In this document: positions 11,263-24,325 of the stretch, in pieces | How the letters are laid out: each line of letters opens with the position of its first letter | Position numbering within the stretch: the first letter of the stretch is position 1 | Origin: [Phialemoniopsis] sp. UDSM-2020 | Lineage: Eukaryota; Ascomycota; Sordariomycetes; Thyridiales; Thyridiaceae | Length of the DNA stretch: 64,000 nucleotides | Reading direction: 5' to 3' | Assembly (NCBI GenBank): GCA_018873225.1 | Contig: JAEILZ010000004.1 | Coordinates: forward strand, 2,232,001-2,296,000 | Translations under genes and position numbers: made by a program | Notes under the pieces: generated by a model | What the model saw: only the letters and a program-made list of their open reading frames with translations | The model's database searches: none | Told to the model about the DNA's origin: nothing

Positions 11263-12310
11263 TCAGTCTCCACGTCTCAACTCCATGACCGTTGCGTCCT
11301 CCTCGGTCTTGCGCCATCCCTCACGAAAGCCAAACCCCGGGTGCCCAACCATCAAGAGATATACTGAGGCCACAACGGTCCTTGTTATCATTGTCAGCTC
11401 ATACTTGGTGATCAATGCGCATGAAAAAGCACTTACACTCCTTCAAGGCCAATGAATAGACCTTCGTCCTTGATCAACCCGCCCTGGTAGCCCTCGCGCA
11501 GCTCAACAAGCCGATAGACGCAACGCACTGTGATGATCAGTATGGCTGCTCCCATGAAGCCAAAGAACAACTTCACCCGGACGCCAAACACCCCAGCCCC
11601 AAATCCTCGTCCCTCTGGAGACCTGAAGTAGCGCACGAGGTAATCGGCGAAGAAGCCACAAAAGGCAACAATGGTAAAGACCTGGAAGCTAAGCCCTGCG
11701 AGCGCCAGGTCGACCCCTTTCTGGCTCGAGCCCTTGGACGCAACCGAGAGAGCGCCCCCTGCGGCCTGGAGGACGAGCGAGACCATGTCGCAGGGGATGA
11801 AAATGTAGTAGAAGTACTCGGGTTTGAAGCGCGATAGACGCGGGCACAAATAGTTGATGCTCTGCGAGAGCGTCACGTAGATTGCTGCACAATAGTATAC
11901 CGGGCCACTGGTCACGCAGACTGCTTTCTGGTCAGCCTTTAAGTCTCATTCGGGCAAGTAGACCCGCAGCATCGTGTACGACCGGGGTGAGCCCTACTGA
12001 TCTGTGCCATGAAGGCAGAAAAGTTGAAAGGATTCACGTAGAGAGCAATGCGGCCGGCGTAGCCAGTGATTGCGTTGGCAGCGCCGAGTATCATACAGCC
12101 CATGAACCACCATGTCCTCCATCGTACTCCAAGGTAGGCATGTAAGGGGATGGCTAGCAAGAACAGCCCGAGGAACACAGAGTTTGCGGTCAAGGAAGGG
12201 CGGTATCCGTAGACACTGTACTCGATGGGACAAAGATCGAGTGTGCAGTTGCCTTTTGGCCCGAAGACAACAACGTTGGGAGGAAGACGGGGTGGCGAGA
12301 TAGAGGACAT
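11263..12310 (-). CDS. RTA1-family multi-pass membrane protein
   Basis: Three exons (12310-11998, 11920-11437, 11380-11263) with introns of 77 nt (GTAGGG...GCAG) and 56 nt (GTAAGT...CAAG) give 304 residues. The pattern of hydrophobic segments fits the seven-helix RTA1 family. Recognisable landmarks are YRPSLTANSVFLGLFLL (helix 1), AGRIALYVNPFNFSAFMAQI, GPVYYCAAIYVTLSQSI, FIPCDMVSLVLQAAGG, and the family C-terminus GLFIGLEGV...LLMVGHPGFGF, which appears only when the last intron is removed. Family knowledge: RTA1/RSB1-like proteins are proposed lipid or sphingoid-base translocators and confer resistance to membrane-active compounds such as 7-aminocholesterol; the substrate here is unknown. The last exon is only 118 nt and easily missed. 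Confidence 0.92.
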
Positions 12311-13000
12311 GATGTCGTACGAGCCCTCTAGAGAAAGAGGAGAGACGGACCAAGAGAAGAGGAGAAGAGAGGAGAGAAGATGAGAGAAGAGGGAGACGGG
12401 GGAAGAGTTGGGAACCCAGCGTCACCACCACCAAAGCGGTAGGGAGGGAGGCCATGGAAGAACGGACTCGCGTCTGCATTATATACCTATACGTCCCAGC
12501 CGCTATGTCTGCCGGCTCCTAATTGATAGTCATGAACGACGGTACCAGGATGACAAGAGTGTGTGCGCGTCTCTCGAAAGTTACGAAAGGGACAACAAGA
12601 TCCCTGCATTTCTCACTACTCGTGCCACTGCCTCAGCCTTACCGGCGTGTAAGGAGGAGGCCGGGTTGCCAATCATGGTCTTCCAAGTTACTGGGACTGT
12701 AAGCACCAAAGGGGAAAAGGGATCTGGACGTGGGCCTGTCTCGCATTCGCTTAGTCGATCTAGTGTCTTGGCTGCCTTAGGCGAATGCGAGCCTCTTTGG
12801 ACTGGTAATTATGTAAGTGGGTTAAGTACATAAGCACAGAGTCGTCAACGGCACGTATTGCCACAAGATGGGAATGGATTATCGCCTAGTACGGTAAATT
12901 ACATATAAAGTTCCAGGGTAGTCTGGTTCGTTCTTTTTGTCCGGCGTTGCACAATCGTGAGCAGGCCAAAACAAGCACGACATCCGACCCAATAGCCATC
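12311..13000. promoter_or_regulatory. Promoter/leader of the RTA1 gene and 3' flank of the DUF4360 gene
   Basis: Positions 12,324-12,410 are nearly all purine on the plus strand, so the RTA1 transcript would have an 80-nt CT-rich leader on the minus strand just before its ATG. A TATATAA-like element lies on the minus strand near 12,478-12,487, about 170 bp upstream of the start. Beyond it, 12,500-13,000 shows no supportable gene. Confidence 0.55.
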
Positions 13001-13921
13001 CTACACCGTCTCTTCAGGTGCAGGAGCCGTGCGAATGGACGTCGTCAGGGTCTCCGGAGGTGGTTCCTGTTCATAGGTCATCGTGGCCACTTCCGTTGGT
13101 GCCTCTGTCGGTATGGAGTGTGTTGTTGTAGGCCCCAGAGTGCTGGTAGAGGCGGAGGGCGATGTCGAGGACGAGGGCACATCGCAAGGCTTCCAGATCC
13201 ATTCCAGCTTCTCCGTGACGAGCTGGTCCCCGTGGCTGCCAAAATAAGCCTCGCCGCCGTCAGCTGCTGCCCGTGTGGCAACTCTGAAGTTGACATTGAG
13301 AATTCCATTGCCTTGCCCTTTGTCGCAGCGAGTCCATGGCCCATCAGTGTCCCACCGGAGTTCGATCGTGGCCGGGCCCTCGACTCTGCTGTTATTAGCA
13401 GCCAGGGTGGCCCTCACCGTCGTGGTCTGCCGAACGTCACGTCAGTCTTACGGGGGGGAAGGAGAACCCTGGATATGGCTGTCTCTTACGGCCGATGCAT
13501 CCTGAGACCAATACAATGTTCCAAGTGCCTGGACGCTTGCTCCGGGATCAAGACGGGCATATCCTCGCGCCGTCAAGCCTCGCAGCGCCACCTGCCAGCC
13601 GCGCGGGGTCTCGGCCAGGTTCAGGTGAGTTTGGCAGTTCTTGGTCCGTTCTGTAGGGTCAGTGGTGGGAGTGTCGCGCACGTTGAAGGTGGGCATGACA
13701 AGGGTCCAGTCGTCCCAGTCAAAGGTACCATTCGATGCTGGTATGAAATAAGGAGTACCCTGCTGACAGCCATTTCCCGACGCACTGATGGAAACGATTG
13801 CTGGAGAAGAGGGTGGCTCGACGTAGAAGACACTGGCCTGTGTGTGGTATAGCAGGCTTGGGCCGATGGTAGCAAGGATGCCAAGAAGCCGGATAGATGA
13901 CGGCGCCATGATGAAAGTCAT
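13001..13921 (-). CDS. Secreted DUF4360-family protein
   Basis: Two exons (13921-13490, 13426-13001) with a 63-nt intron (GTAAGA...GGCAG) give 285 residues, or 281 from the second ATG at 13909, which places the signal peptide closer to the N-terminus. A hydrophobic stretch LLGILATIGPSLLYHTQA is a likely signal peptide. The body shows the DUF4360 landmarks: GCQQGTPYFI, FDWDDWTLVMPTF, KNCQTHLNL, PRGWQVAL, ARGYARLDPGA, LYWSQ, and after the splice ending in EWIWKPC. The last 50 residues (SSSTSPSASTSTLGP...) are a Ser/Thr/Pro-rich extension with no hydrophobic GPI-type tail. Function is unknown; related proteins are secreted by plant- and insect-associated fungi. A TATA-like element lies about 65-75 bp upstream. 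Confidence 0.85.
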
Positions 13922-14930
13922 CAGTCACTCTGCTCTCTCTGCCCTTCCCTCCGAATGGCCACGCAAGACAAAGCTGTTGGCCTTTCTTTATATACCCAAA
14001 CCATCTTGCACACTGCACCTGAATTATGCTGCACCAAGTTCCGGTGCCCTGAGCTCGAAGGCATTGATCCACAACACTACCAGCTTTGGACTACCTACTT
14101 TACTTTATCCATATTAACCACCCGGAGAAACGGTTCACTCTGCAAGGGCCCCAAATAAAGTTTTTGATTGATTTAAAAATAACAGCCAGTCAAATCCCAC
14201 GGTCGGACACTTTCGGTTACGTTCGTCGGACTATGATCATGCGTACGCGGTCTTAGCCTCTGCCAGTGATCGCGTATCAAGCCACTTCATGTCGTAAGTC
14301 CGCCCCTGTTCTGGGGCCCAAGACTAGTAGCAAGAAACAAAAGAGGTTGGCTACTTGAATCCCAGGCGAACTACCCTGTGCCATGTGTGTGTAATAGCGT
14401 AATGGAATAAACGTTGCTTGCCATCTCATGTCAGGGGGGGTGGGAGCAACACACTAGCAATCAAAGTTATGATGAACACCAGCCATGAGTAAGTATATGT
14501 CTCGGACTGTTTTGGTAATTGTAGCACTTGATATCCATCAATACAGAGGTGTACGCCGGACCTGCCCAGTGCTCCCCAGTATATAAAGCCACAGGAGTTG
14601 TCCTCTTTCGTCTCTGGGGTTTCGGTCAACTGAGCCTCCGGAAAATGTTGGATGCACCCATTGAGTCCTGCCTCTTCTTTGTCTAGCTTCAACACCTGGC
14701 TGCCGAGGGATGCCAGGTTGGTCTGACGTGCAGGTAGAAATTGGTACAATCTACCTGGCAGATGGCTTTCATATTGTAGCTCAGGGGATGGGGCCAGGAC
14801 ATGACAAGTGTTACGCGATGCCGACAACCGTTTCCGAGAGCACATTAGCACTGAACTCAGCGGAAAGGCATATATGAGACTGGTAAAGCTAAAAACGTCT
14901 GCTGTCGTGATGAGAACCTATAAGGCGGCC
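13922..14930. other. DUF4360 promoter and unique flank of the AT block
   Basis: About 1 kb of normal composition. The right part contains a 141-codon open frame on the minus strand (14,851-14,426; first ATG at 14,845) ending in a hydrophobic segment. I recognise no family in it and it lies right against the mutated block, so it could be a relic or chance. Composition falls from normal to almost pure A+T between about 14,930 and 15,020. Confidence 0.4.
13986..13994 (-). promoter_or_regulatory. TATA-like element of the DUF4360 gene
   Basis: TATATAAAG on the minus strand, 65-73 bp upstream of the first ATG at 13921. Position and sequence fit a core promoter; this is inference from sequence only. 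Confidence 0.45.
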
Positions 14931-15082
14931 CTTTAGCTGATTATTAATAAGGTATGTTTCCTATAGCAGTTTATAACTTAAATACATAGGTAGCTATTAT
15001 TAATAGGCTTAATTATTAGCTAAATAATAATTACTTTTTATTAAATTATTAATATTTTATTATTTTATAATATAATTTTAAC

Positions 15083-15333
15083 CTTTAAATAGAGAATATA
15101 ATTATATTAAAAGTATTATATATTATTAATATTTAATAAAGTTATTAATTAATTTTAAAACTTTAATTAAATTTAATAACTTTATTTAATTATTAATTAG
15201 TTATTTCCTTTAAATAAAGAATATAATTATATTAAAAATATTATATATTATTAATATTTAATAAAACTATTAATTAATTTTAAAATTTTAATTAAATTTA
15301 ATAAATTTATTTAATTATTAATTAATTATTTAA
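15083..15333. repeat. 125-bp tandem duplication
   Basis: Two adjacent copies begin at 15,083 and 15,208 with CTTTAAATAGAG and CTTTAAATAAAG, period 125 bp. The differences are A/G and C/T. The reverse complement of the same segment recurs near 24,080-24,200 and 25,350-25,460, inside the F elements, so this is a duplicated F fragment at the left edge of the block. Confidence 0.7.
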
Positions 15334-15933
15334 TTTTTAAGTAATTTATAATAAGTTTTTATTTACTTTTTTAATTTTTAATTTATTTAATTATTTTTTT
15401 AATATAATTAAATTAATTTAAAAATTATTTTATATAATTTTTAAAGGTTTAAATAATCTTTTTTAAATTTTTATTAATAATAGTTTTTAAAATTAATAAA
15501 AAGCTTTATACTTTTTAAATATTAATAATAAAATATTTAAAAACTAATAAGCTTATTTTATTATTTAAATTAAAATTTATAATATAATCTTTAAATTTAT
15601 TAATATTAAATTTTAATTATATTTTATTTATTTAAATTTTTAACTATTTAATAAAACCTTTAAAAAAAAATTAAATTTAAATTTTATATTTTTTTAATAT
15701 TTTTATTTATATTTAGCTTTATAAAATTATAAAATCTTAATAAAATTTATTTATATAATTTAAAGAAAGATAAAAAAAAAAAAGAAAAAAAAATTTAAAA
15801 ATATTTTTTTAATAAAAATTATTAAAACTTATAAAATAAATTTATTTATAATTAATAATATTATTTATAATATAAAAATTATATTTTATAATTTATTAAA
15901 AGTTATTTTAAAAATAAATATTTAAATTAAAAA
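15334..15933. other. AT-rich stretch without assignable element
   Basis: About 600 bp of extreme A+T between the tandem duplication and F copy 1. I could not pair it with another part of the window. Confidence 0.4.
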
Positions 15934-16915
15934 TATTTAAATAATTATAATTTATATTAATTTAATCTTTAAAAAAGAAAAAATAACTAATTTTAATATA
16001 ATATATTTAATATAATTAATTTAATATAATAAATATAATATTTATATTTTAAAATATAATAATAATTTCTAATACTAGTAAATATAGTTATAATATATTA
16101 ATTCTATTATTTTAATTTAAAACTTAATCTTTATTAATTCTTTATATATATAAAGGGTTAAATTTAAATTTAAAATTTAAACTTTAAATTTAATTATAAA
16201 TATAAACTTATAATTATAATAATATATTTAAATATTTATTTTTAAAATAATTTTATAAACTATAGAATATAATTTCTATATTAATAATACTATTAATTAT
16301 AAGTAAATCTACTTTATAAATCTTAATAACTTTTATTAGAAAGATTAGTTATTTATAGTCTTTCTTTATATATAAAAAAGTATATTTAATTTAATTATTT
16401 CTTTTTCTTTTTATTTTATCTTTATTTTTATCTCTTTTTATATATAAAAAAGAAATTAATTATAATTTATAAATATTACTTAAAATTAATTAAAATAAAA
16501 TAAAAATTAAACTTAAAAAGTATAAAATCTTTTTCCTTTAAAACCTTATTAAATTATATATTATTATAAAGAAAATATAATTAAAATTTAATTTTAATTA
16601 TTTAAAAGATTTTATTAGAAATTTTAATTTAAATAATAAAATAACTTTATTAATTTTTAATTATCTTCTTATTAATAGTTAAAAAGTATATATCTCTTTA
16701 TATATTTAAAAGGTTACTTTTAATTTATAAAAGATTATTTAAATCTTTAAAAACTATAGTAAGTAATTTAAAGATTAATTTATATATATTATAAGAATAA
16801 CTTAAAATATAAAGAATTAATAAATAAATAGAATTAACTTTTTTAAATAAATATTATTTATATTTTTAAAAAAAAAATCTTATATTTATTATAAATTACT
16901 TAAAAATTAAATAGT
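15934..16915 (+). mobile_element. F element copy 1, left part (split by E1)
   Basis: Begins TATTTAAATAATTATAATTT and runs in parallel with F copy 2 (24,326 onward) to the point AATTAAATAGT, where LTR element E1 interrupts it. Its right part resumes at 24,049. The first 300 bp are also found inverted at the far end of F copy 2, so F has long terminal inverted repeats. Coding content is erased. The class (foldback/TIR DNA transposon or non-autonomous derivative) is inferred. Confidence 0.6.
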
Positions 16916-17302
16916 TATAATAATTCTTTACTTTAAACTTTTAAAATACTAAAATAAAATATATAAAAAATCTATATTAATAATAAATAATAAATATAAA
17001 GTAATAATATAAATTAACTAATTATAATTATAATAGTTTTTATTTAAAAATATATTATTAAATAAAAATATTTTAAATATTAAAAAGCTATTTAAATAAA
17101 TATTTAAAAATAAATCTTATTTATATATATATAAATAACTAAATTATAAATCTATTATAATTAATTATTTCTTTATAATAACTAATTATAACTTTATAAT
17201 AATTAATTATTTTTTTAAAATAATTTTTATTTATTTTATTTTCTTATTAATTTTAATTATTTAAATTACTATCTTATAATATTATATTTTAATTTTATAA
17301 TA
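16916..17302 (-). repeat. LTR of E1 (left)
   Basis: Direct copy of 23,660-24,048 in the same orientation; the differences seen are G/A and C/T. Also matches, inverted, the E2 LTRs at 26,493-26,863 and 55,091-55,462. Confidence 0.8.
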
Positions 17303-20070
17303 TAATATTTTCTTTTTAAATTAATATTTTAATAATCTTAATTACTTTTTAAAATTTATATTATTAAATCTTAAATTTCTATTTTAAATATAAAACTCTT
17401 TTTTTAATTCTTTTTATTACTTTTTAATAATTATATTTTTAAGTTATATTAAGAAATAGAAATTTTAAATATTTTAAAATTATAATACTTTATTAAATAA
17501 GATTCTATATAATAACTTTAAAGTTATATTATATATATATTATTTTAATTATAAGTTAATTTATAAGATAATTAAGAAAATAAAAAGATATTAAAAATAT
17601 ATTTATTATAATTATTCTTATAATTAAATAAATATTTTTATAAGTATTTATATATATTATTATTTAATTAATTAAAAAAATAATATATTAATTATAATAA
17701 TATCTTATATAACTATTAAAATAAAATATTTAAAAAAGAAATAAAAATAAAAAAAAAGCTTTTAAAACTATTTATATATTTAATTTATTTATAAAAGTAA
17801 TATTACTTACTTTATAAGAAAAATATAAAAATAATATAATATAATTTATAAAATATAAATAAATTAAAAGAATAAAAAAAAAAATTAAATATTATTATTA
17901 AAATATAATTTATTAATAGTTTTAATATAATTAATTAAAATATTATTAATTTAAATAATTTAATATTTATTAATATTAAATTTATTAATAGAACTATTAA
18001 AATATTTTTATATAATATAATAAATATTTAATAGATTTTAAGTATTTTTTTTATTATTATAATCTTTTTATTTAATTAAATATTTTCTATTAAATACTTA
18101 TTATTTAAGTATTTATATAATTTTATATTTTTTTTTTTTATTTTTATTTCTATTAATTTATTTAATTATACTTTTTAAAAGATTAATTTTAATAAAAATA
18201 TATAAAAAATATTATAAATATATATTAATTTTAATAATAATAATTTATAATTAAATATTAATATTTTTTATAAAACTTTAAATAGTTTTAATTTTTTATA
18301 ATTTAATTTATTATTAAATTATATTATTATAATATTTTTTTATAATAAATAAATTATATCTTTTTTTAAAAAGAATAATCTTTTTATTCTTTTTTAATTA
18401 TAATAATATATAATATATTTTTATATAAATTTTAATTTTATTTTTAAAAAGATATATATCTTTTTAAGATATTTTATTTTAAAAATTATAAATTTTATAT
18501 TAACTTTATTTTATAATTTTTAATAAATTTTAAAATTTTATTTATAATTTATAAAAAATAATAATATTTTAATAATTAAAATAAATTATTATATATAAAT
18601 TATATAAATAATAAAAGTTTTATTTTATTATTTTATTTATAATTAATATAATTTTATAAATAAATTTTTAATATTTAATTTAAATATTTAATTTAATTAT
18701 TTATTTAAAAATAATAAATTATTATAAGCTTTTTATTTATTTTTATTTATTTTATTAATAAAATATAAAATTTTAATATATAAATAAATTATTTTATTAT
18801 ATATATTTCTTTAAATAATAAAGAATAAATATATTTAATTAATCTTTTTAAAATTATTAAAATATTATTATATTTAATTTCTATTATAAAATCTTTAAAT
18901 TTTAAAAATTTAATAATAAAATCTATTATAATTAAATATTATAATTTATTTAAAATTAATATAAATTATAATTCTTTATATAATTTATATTTTAATAATT
19001 TATTAAAATTATATTAAAAATAATTTTTAATTATATTTTTTATAATTTAATATAATTATAAAAAATTATAAATTTATTAAATTTATATAATTATTTATAT
19101 AATTTCTTAATAATTATAAATTTTAATTTTATATATTTTTTTAATATATTTTTATTATAAATTAATTAAAAAATATAATTCTTTTTTATATTATAAATTT
19201 TTTTTATTTAATTTTCTTAATTAAATTTATTTATTTATTAAATATATTTATTAAATTTTATTATAAGCTTTATAATTATTTAATAAGTATAATATAATTT
19301 AAATTTATTATAAAATTCCTTTAAAAGTTTTATTTAAATTTATTTATATAATTATTTATATATTTATAAATATTTTTTATTTATAATTTAATTTTTAATT
19401 TAAAATATTTATTTAATTATTATTAAATTCTTTATAATATAAGATTTTAAAATTAAATTTTAAAAGAAATTTTATTTATTTTATTTATTATTTATTAAGT
19501 TTTTTAAAGATTTTAAAGTATATAAATTTTTTATAATTTATATATATTATAATTAAATATATTATTTTATTTAAATATAATCTTTATTTCTTAAAATATT
19601 TAATAATAACTATTAGTTTTTTATTATAAATTTAATAATTAAATTTTAATTTATATAATTTCTTTAAAAAAAATATTATTAAATATAAATCTTTTTTATT
19701 ATTATATTATTTAAATTATCTTTTAAAAATATAATTAAATATATTTATTTTAAATTTATAAGATTATTTAAAATTTATAATTTTAATTATTAATTTATTA
19801 AAAAAATATTTTTTAATTTTATTAAATATTTTTTAATATTTTTTTATTTAATTAAAAGTTTTATTTTTTTTTAAAAATTTATTAATATAATTATTAATTT
19901 ATTATATTCTTTTAAAAATTATTTATAATAATTTATAAATTTTAAAAAGAATTAAATTTTTTTAATATTTTTAAATATTAATTAATTTTTAATTATTATA
20001 AGTTTTATTAAATTTATTTATATTTTATTTAATTAAATTAAATAATTAAAATATAATATTTTTTATATAT

Positions 20071-20302
20071 TGTTATGGCAGGCGCATTGTATACGTGCGC
20101 TGTAGGCCTAGTGCACCAGCTGGTGACAGTTGCCAGCAATTAAGCTGATGAGGCCCGTGTGGGTGGCCCGCGCTTTGGTACACAAAACGCGTCCTATTGC
20201 GCCACACCTTTGTAGATTTCCCTTCTTTTTCTTTACCTTTTTCTACCTTCAAATACCAGCAAATAGTTTGTAGCTTTGCCTTCTAAATTCCTGTGCTGTG
20301 AT
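20071..20302. mobile_element. Normal-composition 232-bp insertion inside E1
   Basis: An island of ordinary GC content in extreme A+T, starting TGTTATGGCAGG and ending CTGTGCTGTGAT. The E2 copy of the same place (about 37,492-37,510, inverted) reads TTTTATATATAAAA without it, so this is an insertion, with a probable target duplication ATATAT/TATAT (the flank is simple, so its length is uncertain). It holds a pyrimidine-rich stretch (TTTCCCTTCTTTTTCTTTACC) and a GCGCA/TGCGC hairpin. It has no coding frame, no clear terminal inverted repeats and no tRNA-like B box. A solo LTR or short non-autonomous element is possible. It escaped RIP, either because it is short or because it arrived late. Confidence 0.75.
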
Positions 20303-23300
20303 ATATATAAAATTAATTTTTATTAAAGTTTATTAATTAATTTATTATTTAAAGATTTTAAAAGATTTTATAAATATATTATTAATTAAATTTTAAAAAG
20401 ATATTAAAATATTTATAAATTTAAAAGATATAATAAAATATTTAAAATATTTTAAATAAATTTTAAATATAATTTTCTATTTATATTTTAATTTAATATA
20501 AATTAAATTATAGATTCTTAATAAATTTAATATTATAAATTAATTAATACTATATAATTTATTATATAATTTAATAATTAATAATAATAAATATTAATTT
20601 TTAATTATAATATTATTAAGTTATTAATAATTAATATATATATTTTATTTATTATTTTTTTTAAATATTTAAAAAATTAAATATCTTATTAATAATTTAA
20701 ATAATTAAATAAAATCCTTTTAAAGATTCTTTTTTAAATATTTTTTTTAATTTTTTAAATTAAAATCTATTTAAATTATAAATCTTTTAAAACTTAAATA
20801 TAATTTTTAATTTTAATAATATTTTATAATTATAATATAAATATAATAATAATATTATATTTAATTTTAATTAAAATAGCTTTATATATTTATAATATTC
20901 TTTTAATAGTATTATAATTCTTTTAAGTTATTTTTTTTTAAAATATAAAAATATTTTATAAATTAATTATTTATATATATTTTATCTTTAAAAAGTTATA
21001 AAAATTAAATTCTTTTTTAATTATTTTTAATATAATTATTTTAATTATATTATTTAATTAATAAATTAATTAATATATAAATTATTTTATTATAATTATA
21101 ATATTTTTAATATTATATTATATTTTATTATATTTATAATATTAAAAAAATTAAAATATATAATTTATTAATTTTAATAAGTTATATATTTTTTTAATTA
21201 ATTTAATCTTTTTTATATTATATTTAATTTTTATTTATTATATATAAATTATATAATACTTTTTTATAACCTTATAAAATTTTAAATTTATTAATTAATT
21301 ATAATATAATAAAATTTCTTTATATATTATTATTAATTAAAATATATATATTATAATTATTAAATTATATTTTTATTAATATTAATATATAATTAAAAGT
21401 AATTTTTAAAATCTTTTTAATTTTATTTTTTATTTAATCTTTTAATAAAAATTATATTTATTTTTTAATATTTATTTATTTATTTTTTTATTATATTATT
21501 AAATCTTTTTAATATATTTAAAATTCTATTATTTTTATATTCTTTTAATAATTATATAATATATTCTTTTTAATTAAATTTTAATATTATTTAATATATT
21601 TAATTTTTATTAATTTTTTTAAATTTTTTTTAAAATTTTTTTTTAAATTTTCTTTTTAATAATTTTAATTTATTTATATTAATTTTTTAATATTTTTTAA
21701 TTTAATATTTTTTTATTTAATATTATATTTCTTTTTATAAATTTATCTTATATTATTTTATAAAATTATTTTAAAGTTCTTTTAATTATTATTATTTTAG
21801 TTTTTTTAATAAATTGAATTATATATTAATTTATATATAAATATATTTATACTTTTTATATTATTTCTTTTTTTAAATAATATTATATTTTAAATCTTTT
21901 TTTAATAATATATTTTATATTATATTATTATATAAATATTAATTATTCTTTCTTTTATTATATAAAATAAAAAATAATTAATTTTTAAATATAATTTTAT
22001 ATATTTTTTATTATTTTTTATTTAATAAACTTTTTAAAATTCTAATTTATTTTATAAATATATATAAATTTTATAATTTTAAAATTATTATAATAGAAAT
22101 TTATATTTTATTTTTAATTAAAAATATATTAAATATTTATTATAAATATATATTATTTATAATAAATTTAAATATCTTTTAATTTTATAATAAAATTAAA
22201 AGTTCTTATTAAATTATATTTTTTATTTTATTTATTTTTTTATTAATTAATTTATTATAAAGTTTTTTTTATAATAATTATTTATTATTTATTTTTTATT
22301 AATATTAAATTTTATTATTTTATTAATATCTTTAATTATTAATAATTTTTTATTTTTATTTTTATTTTTTAATTTATATAAAAGTTTATTTTTTATTTTT
22401 AATTATAATTTTATTAATAAATTTATTTATTTAATTTTAATTTTCTTTTATAAAATCTTTATTATATTTTTTTATAAATTTCTTTAATATATATAATATA
22501 TTTAATAAATTATTTAAGCTAATAATATTAATTAATTCTTTAGAAATATTATTTTATTAGCTTAATATAATAATAACTTATAATTAGTTATTATTTTTTA
22601 AAAATTATTTTAAATTTTATTTTCTTAATAAATATATTATATAATTATTATTATAATATATTATTTAATATTTATTTATATAATTATTTATTTAAATAGT
22701 ATTTAATTATTTAGCTTTAAATACTTATTAAAATTTCTTTTTTTATTAATAATTTTTAAAAAAGTATTTTAATTTTTTATAATTAAAATACTTTTTATTA
22801 TTTTATTATTTAATTATATTAAGTTTTATAAGTTTTAAATATTATATTAATCTTTATATAATAATAATCTTTTAATATATTATTTTTTTCTTTTAATTTA
22901 TTTATTTAAAGTAATAAATATATTATTATTATCTTTATTTTTTAAAGTATTACTTATATAATTAATTATTAATTTATATAGTTATAGTTATATACTTAAG
23001 AAACTTCTTTAATTAATTTATTTTAATAAGTTTATTTTTAACTTTTAATTTAAATCTATTATAAAATAAGATTATAAAGAGTTTATTATTTTATTTTAAA
23101 TTAATTATAATCTATTAAAACTTTATTATATAAATAAAGATTAATTTATTTTATTATAATTATTATAATTATTATTTAATTAATCTTTTCTTATTAAAAT
23201 TCTTAAAAATATTTTTAATAGCTTTTTTAAATATATTAAATTCTTTAATAAATACCTTTTATATATATTTCTATTACTTTATAATAAATTTCTTTAAAAA

Positions 23301-23659
23301 GTTTTATTATATAAATTTAAATTAAATAAGTACTTTTCTTTCTAGCTTAATAGTAATAAAAAGAACCTAGTTAATAATATATAAAAAGTTATAATTATAC
23401 TTTTAAATATGAATATAATATTAAATAAGAAATTCTTATAAGTCTTTCTTTTCTTTTATAAATACTTTAAATATTTTATATTTAGTTTCTTTTATATAAG
23501 CTTATATAGTAGTAAATTAAATTTTTAATTATTAAATTTTAATAATAGTTTATTTTATTATTTAAATTAATTTAAAGTTAATTAATTAAGATTTTAATAT
23601 TATTTCTTTTATATTATTATTTAAAATATAATCTATTTATTAAATAAGAATAATTAATA

Positions 23660-24048
23660 TATAATAATTCTTTATTTTAAACTTTTAAAATATTAAAATA
23701 AAATATATAAAGAGTTTATATTAGTAATAAATAATAAATATAAAGTAATAATATAAATTAATTAATTATAATTATAATAGCTTTTATTTAAAAGTATATT
23801 ATTAAATAAAGATATTTTAAATATTAAAAAGTTATTTAAATAGATATTTAAAAATAAATCTTTTATATATATATATATAAATAATTAAATTATAAATTTA
23901 TTATAACTAATTACTTCTTTATAATAATTAATTATAACTTTATAATAATTAATTATTTCTTTAAAGTAATTCTTACTTATTTTATCTTTTTATTAGCTTT
24001 AACTATTTAAATTACTATCTTATAATATTATATTTTAATTTTATAATA
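23660..24048 (-). repeat. LTR of E1 (right)
   Basis: Pairs with 16,916-17,302. It is followed by the target duplication ATAGT and the resumed F element. Confidence 0.8.
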
Positions 24049-24325
24049 ATAGTTAATTAAAAGTTAAATAATTAGTTAATATTTAAATAAAATTATTAAA
24101 TTTAATTAAGGTTTTAAAGTTAATTAATAGTTTTATTAAATATTAATAATATATAATACTTTTAATATAATTATATTTTTTATTTAAAGAAATTAAATTA
24201 ATAATATATTATTATAATTATATATTATATTTATAATTAAAATTTTAATTTTAATTTTTTATATATATAAAAATAAATTAAATCTTTAAATTAAAATAAT
24301 AAAATTAATATATTATAATTATATT
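24049..24325 (+). mobile_element. F element copy 1, right part (truncated)
   Basis: Resumes with AGTTAATTAAAAG after E1 and continues like F copy 2 after its uninterrupted ATAGTTAATTAA. It enters the inverted end repeat but stops about 100 bp short, where F copy 2 starts. Confidence 0.55.

Larger units (their letters stand above)
16916..24048 (-). mobile_element. LTR retrotransposon E1, RIP-mutated, minus orientation
   Basis: 7,133 bp (about 6.9 kb without the island at 20,071). LTRs of about 387-389 bp lie at 16,916-17,302 and 23,660-24,048, both starting TATAATAATTC and ending TTATAATA. The 5-bp target duplication ATAGT flanks it (16,911-16,915 and 24,049-24,053), and F copy 2 shows the empty site near 25,336. 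The unmutated version of the LTR end is visible at 55,450-55,462 (GGATTGTCACA), confirming TG...CA termini. Minus orientation is relative to the sister copy E2. Coding capacity is destroyed, so Gypsy or Copia cannot be decided. Confidence 0.8.

Noticed and set aside
13448..13489. Alternative donor for the DUF4360 intron at the second GTAAGA
   Set aside because: It would leave an intron of only about 23 nt, too short for a fungal spliceosomal intron; the upstream donor gives 63 nt and keeps the family alignment.
14426..14845. 139-residue minus-strand open frame next to the AT block
   Set aside because: No recognisable family and no clear promoter or intron structure; it could be a decayed gene end, but the sequence does not support a call.
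20071..20302. tRNA-derived SINE
   Set aside because: A weak A-box-like stretch is visible, but no B box at a suitable distance, so a Pol III origin is not supported.
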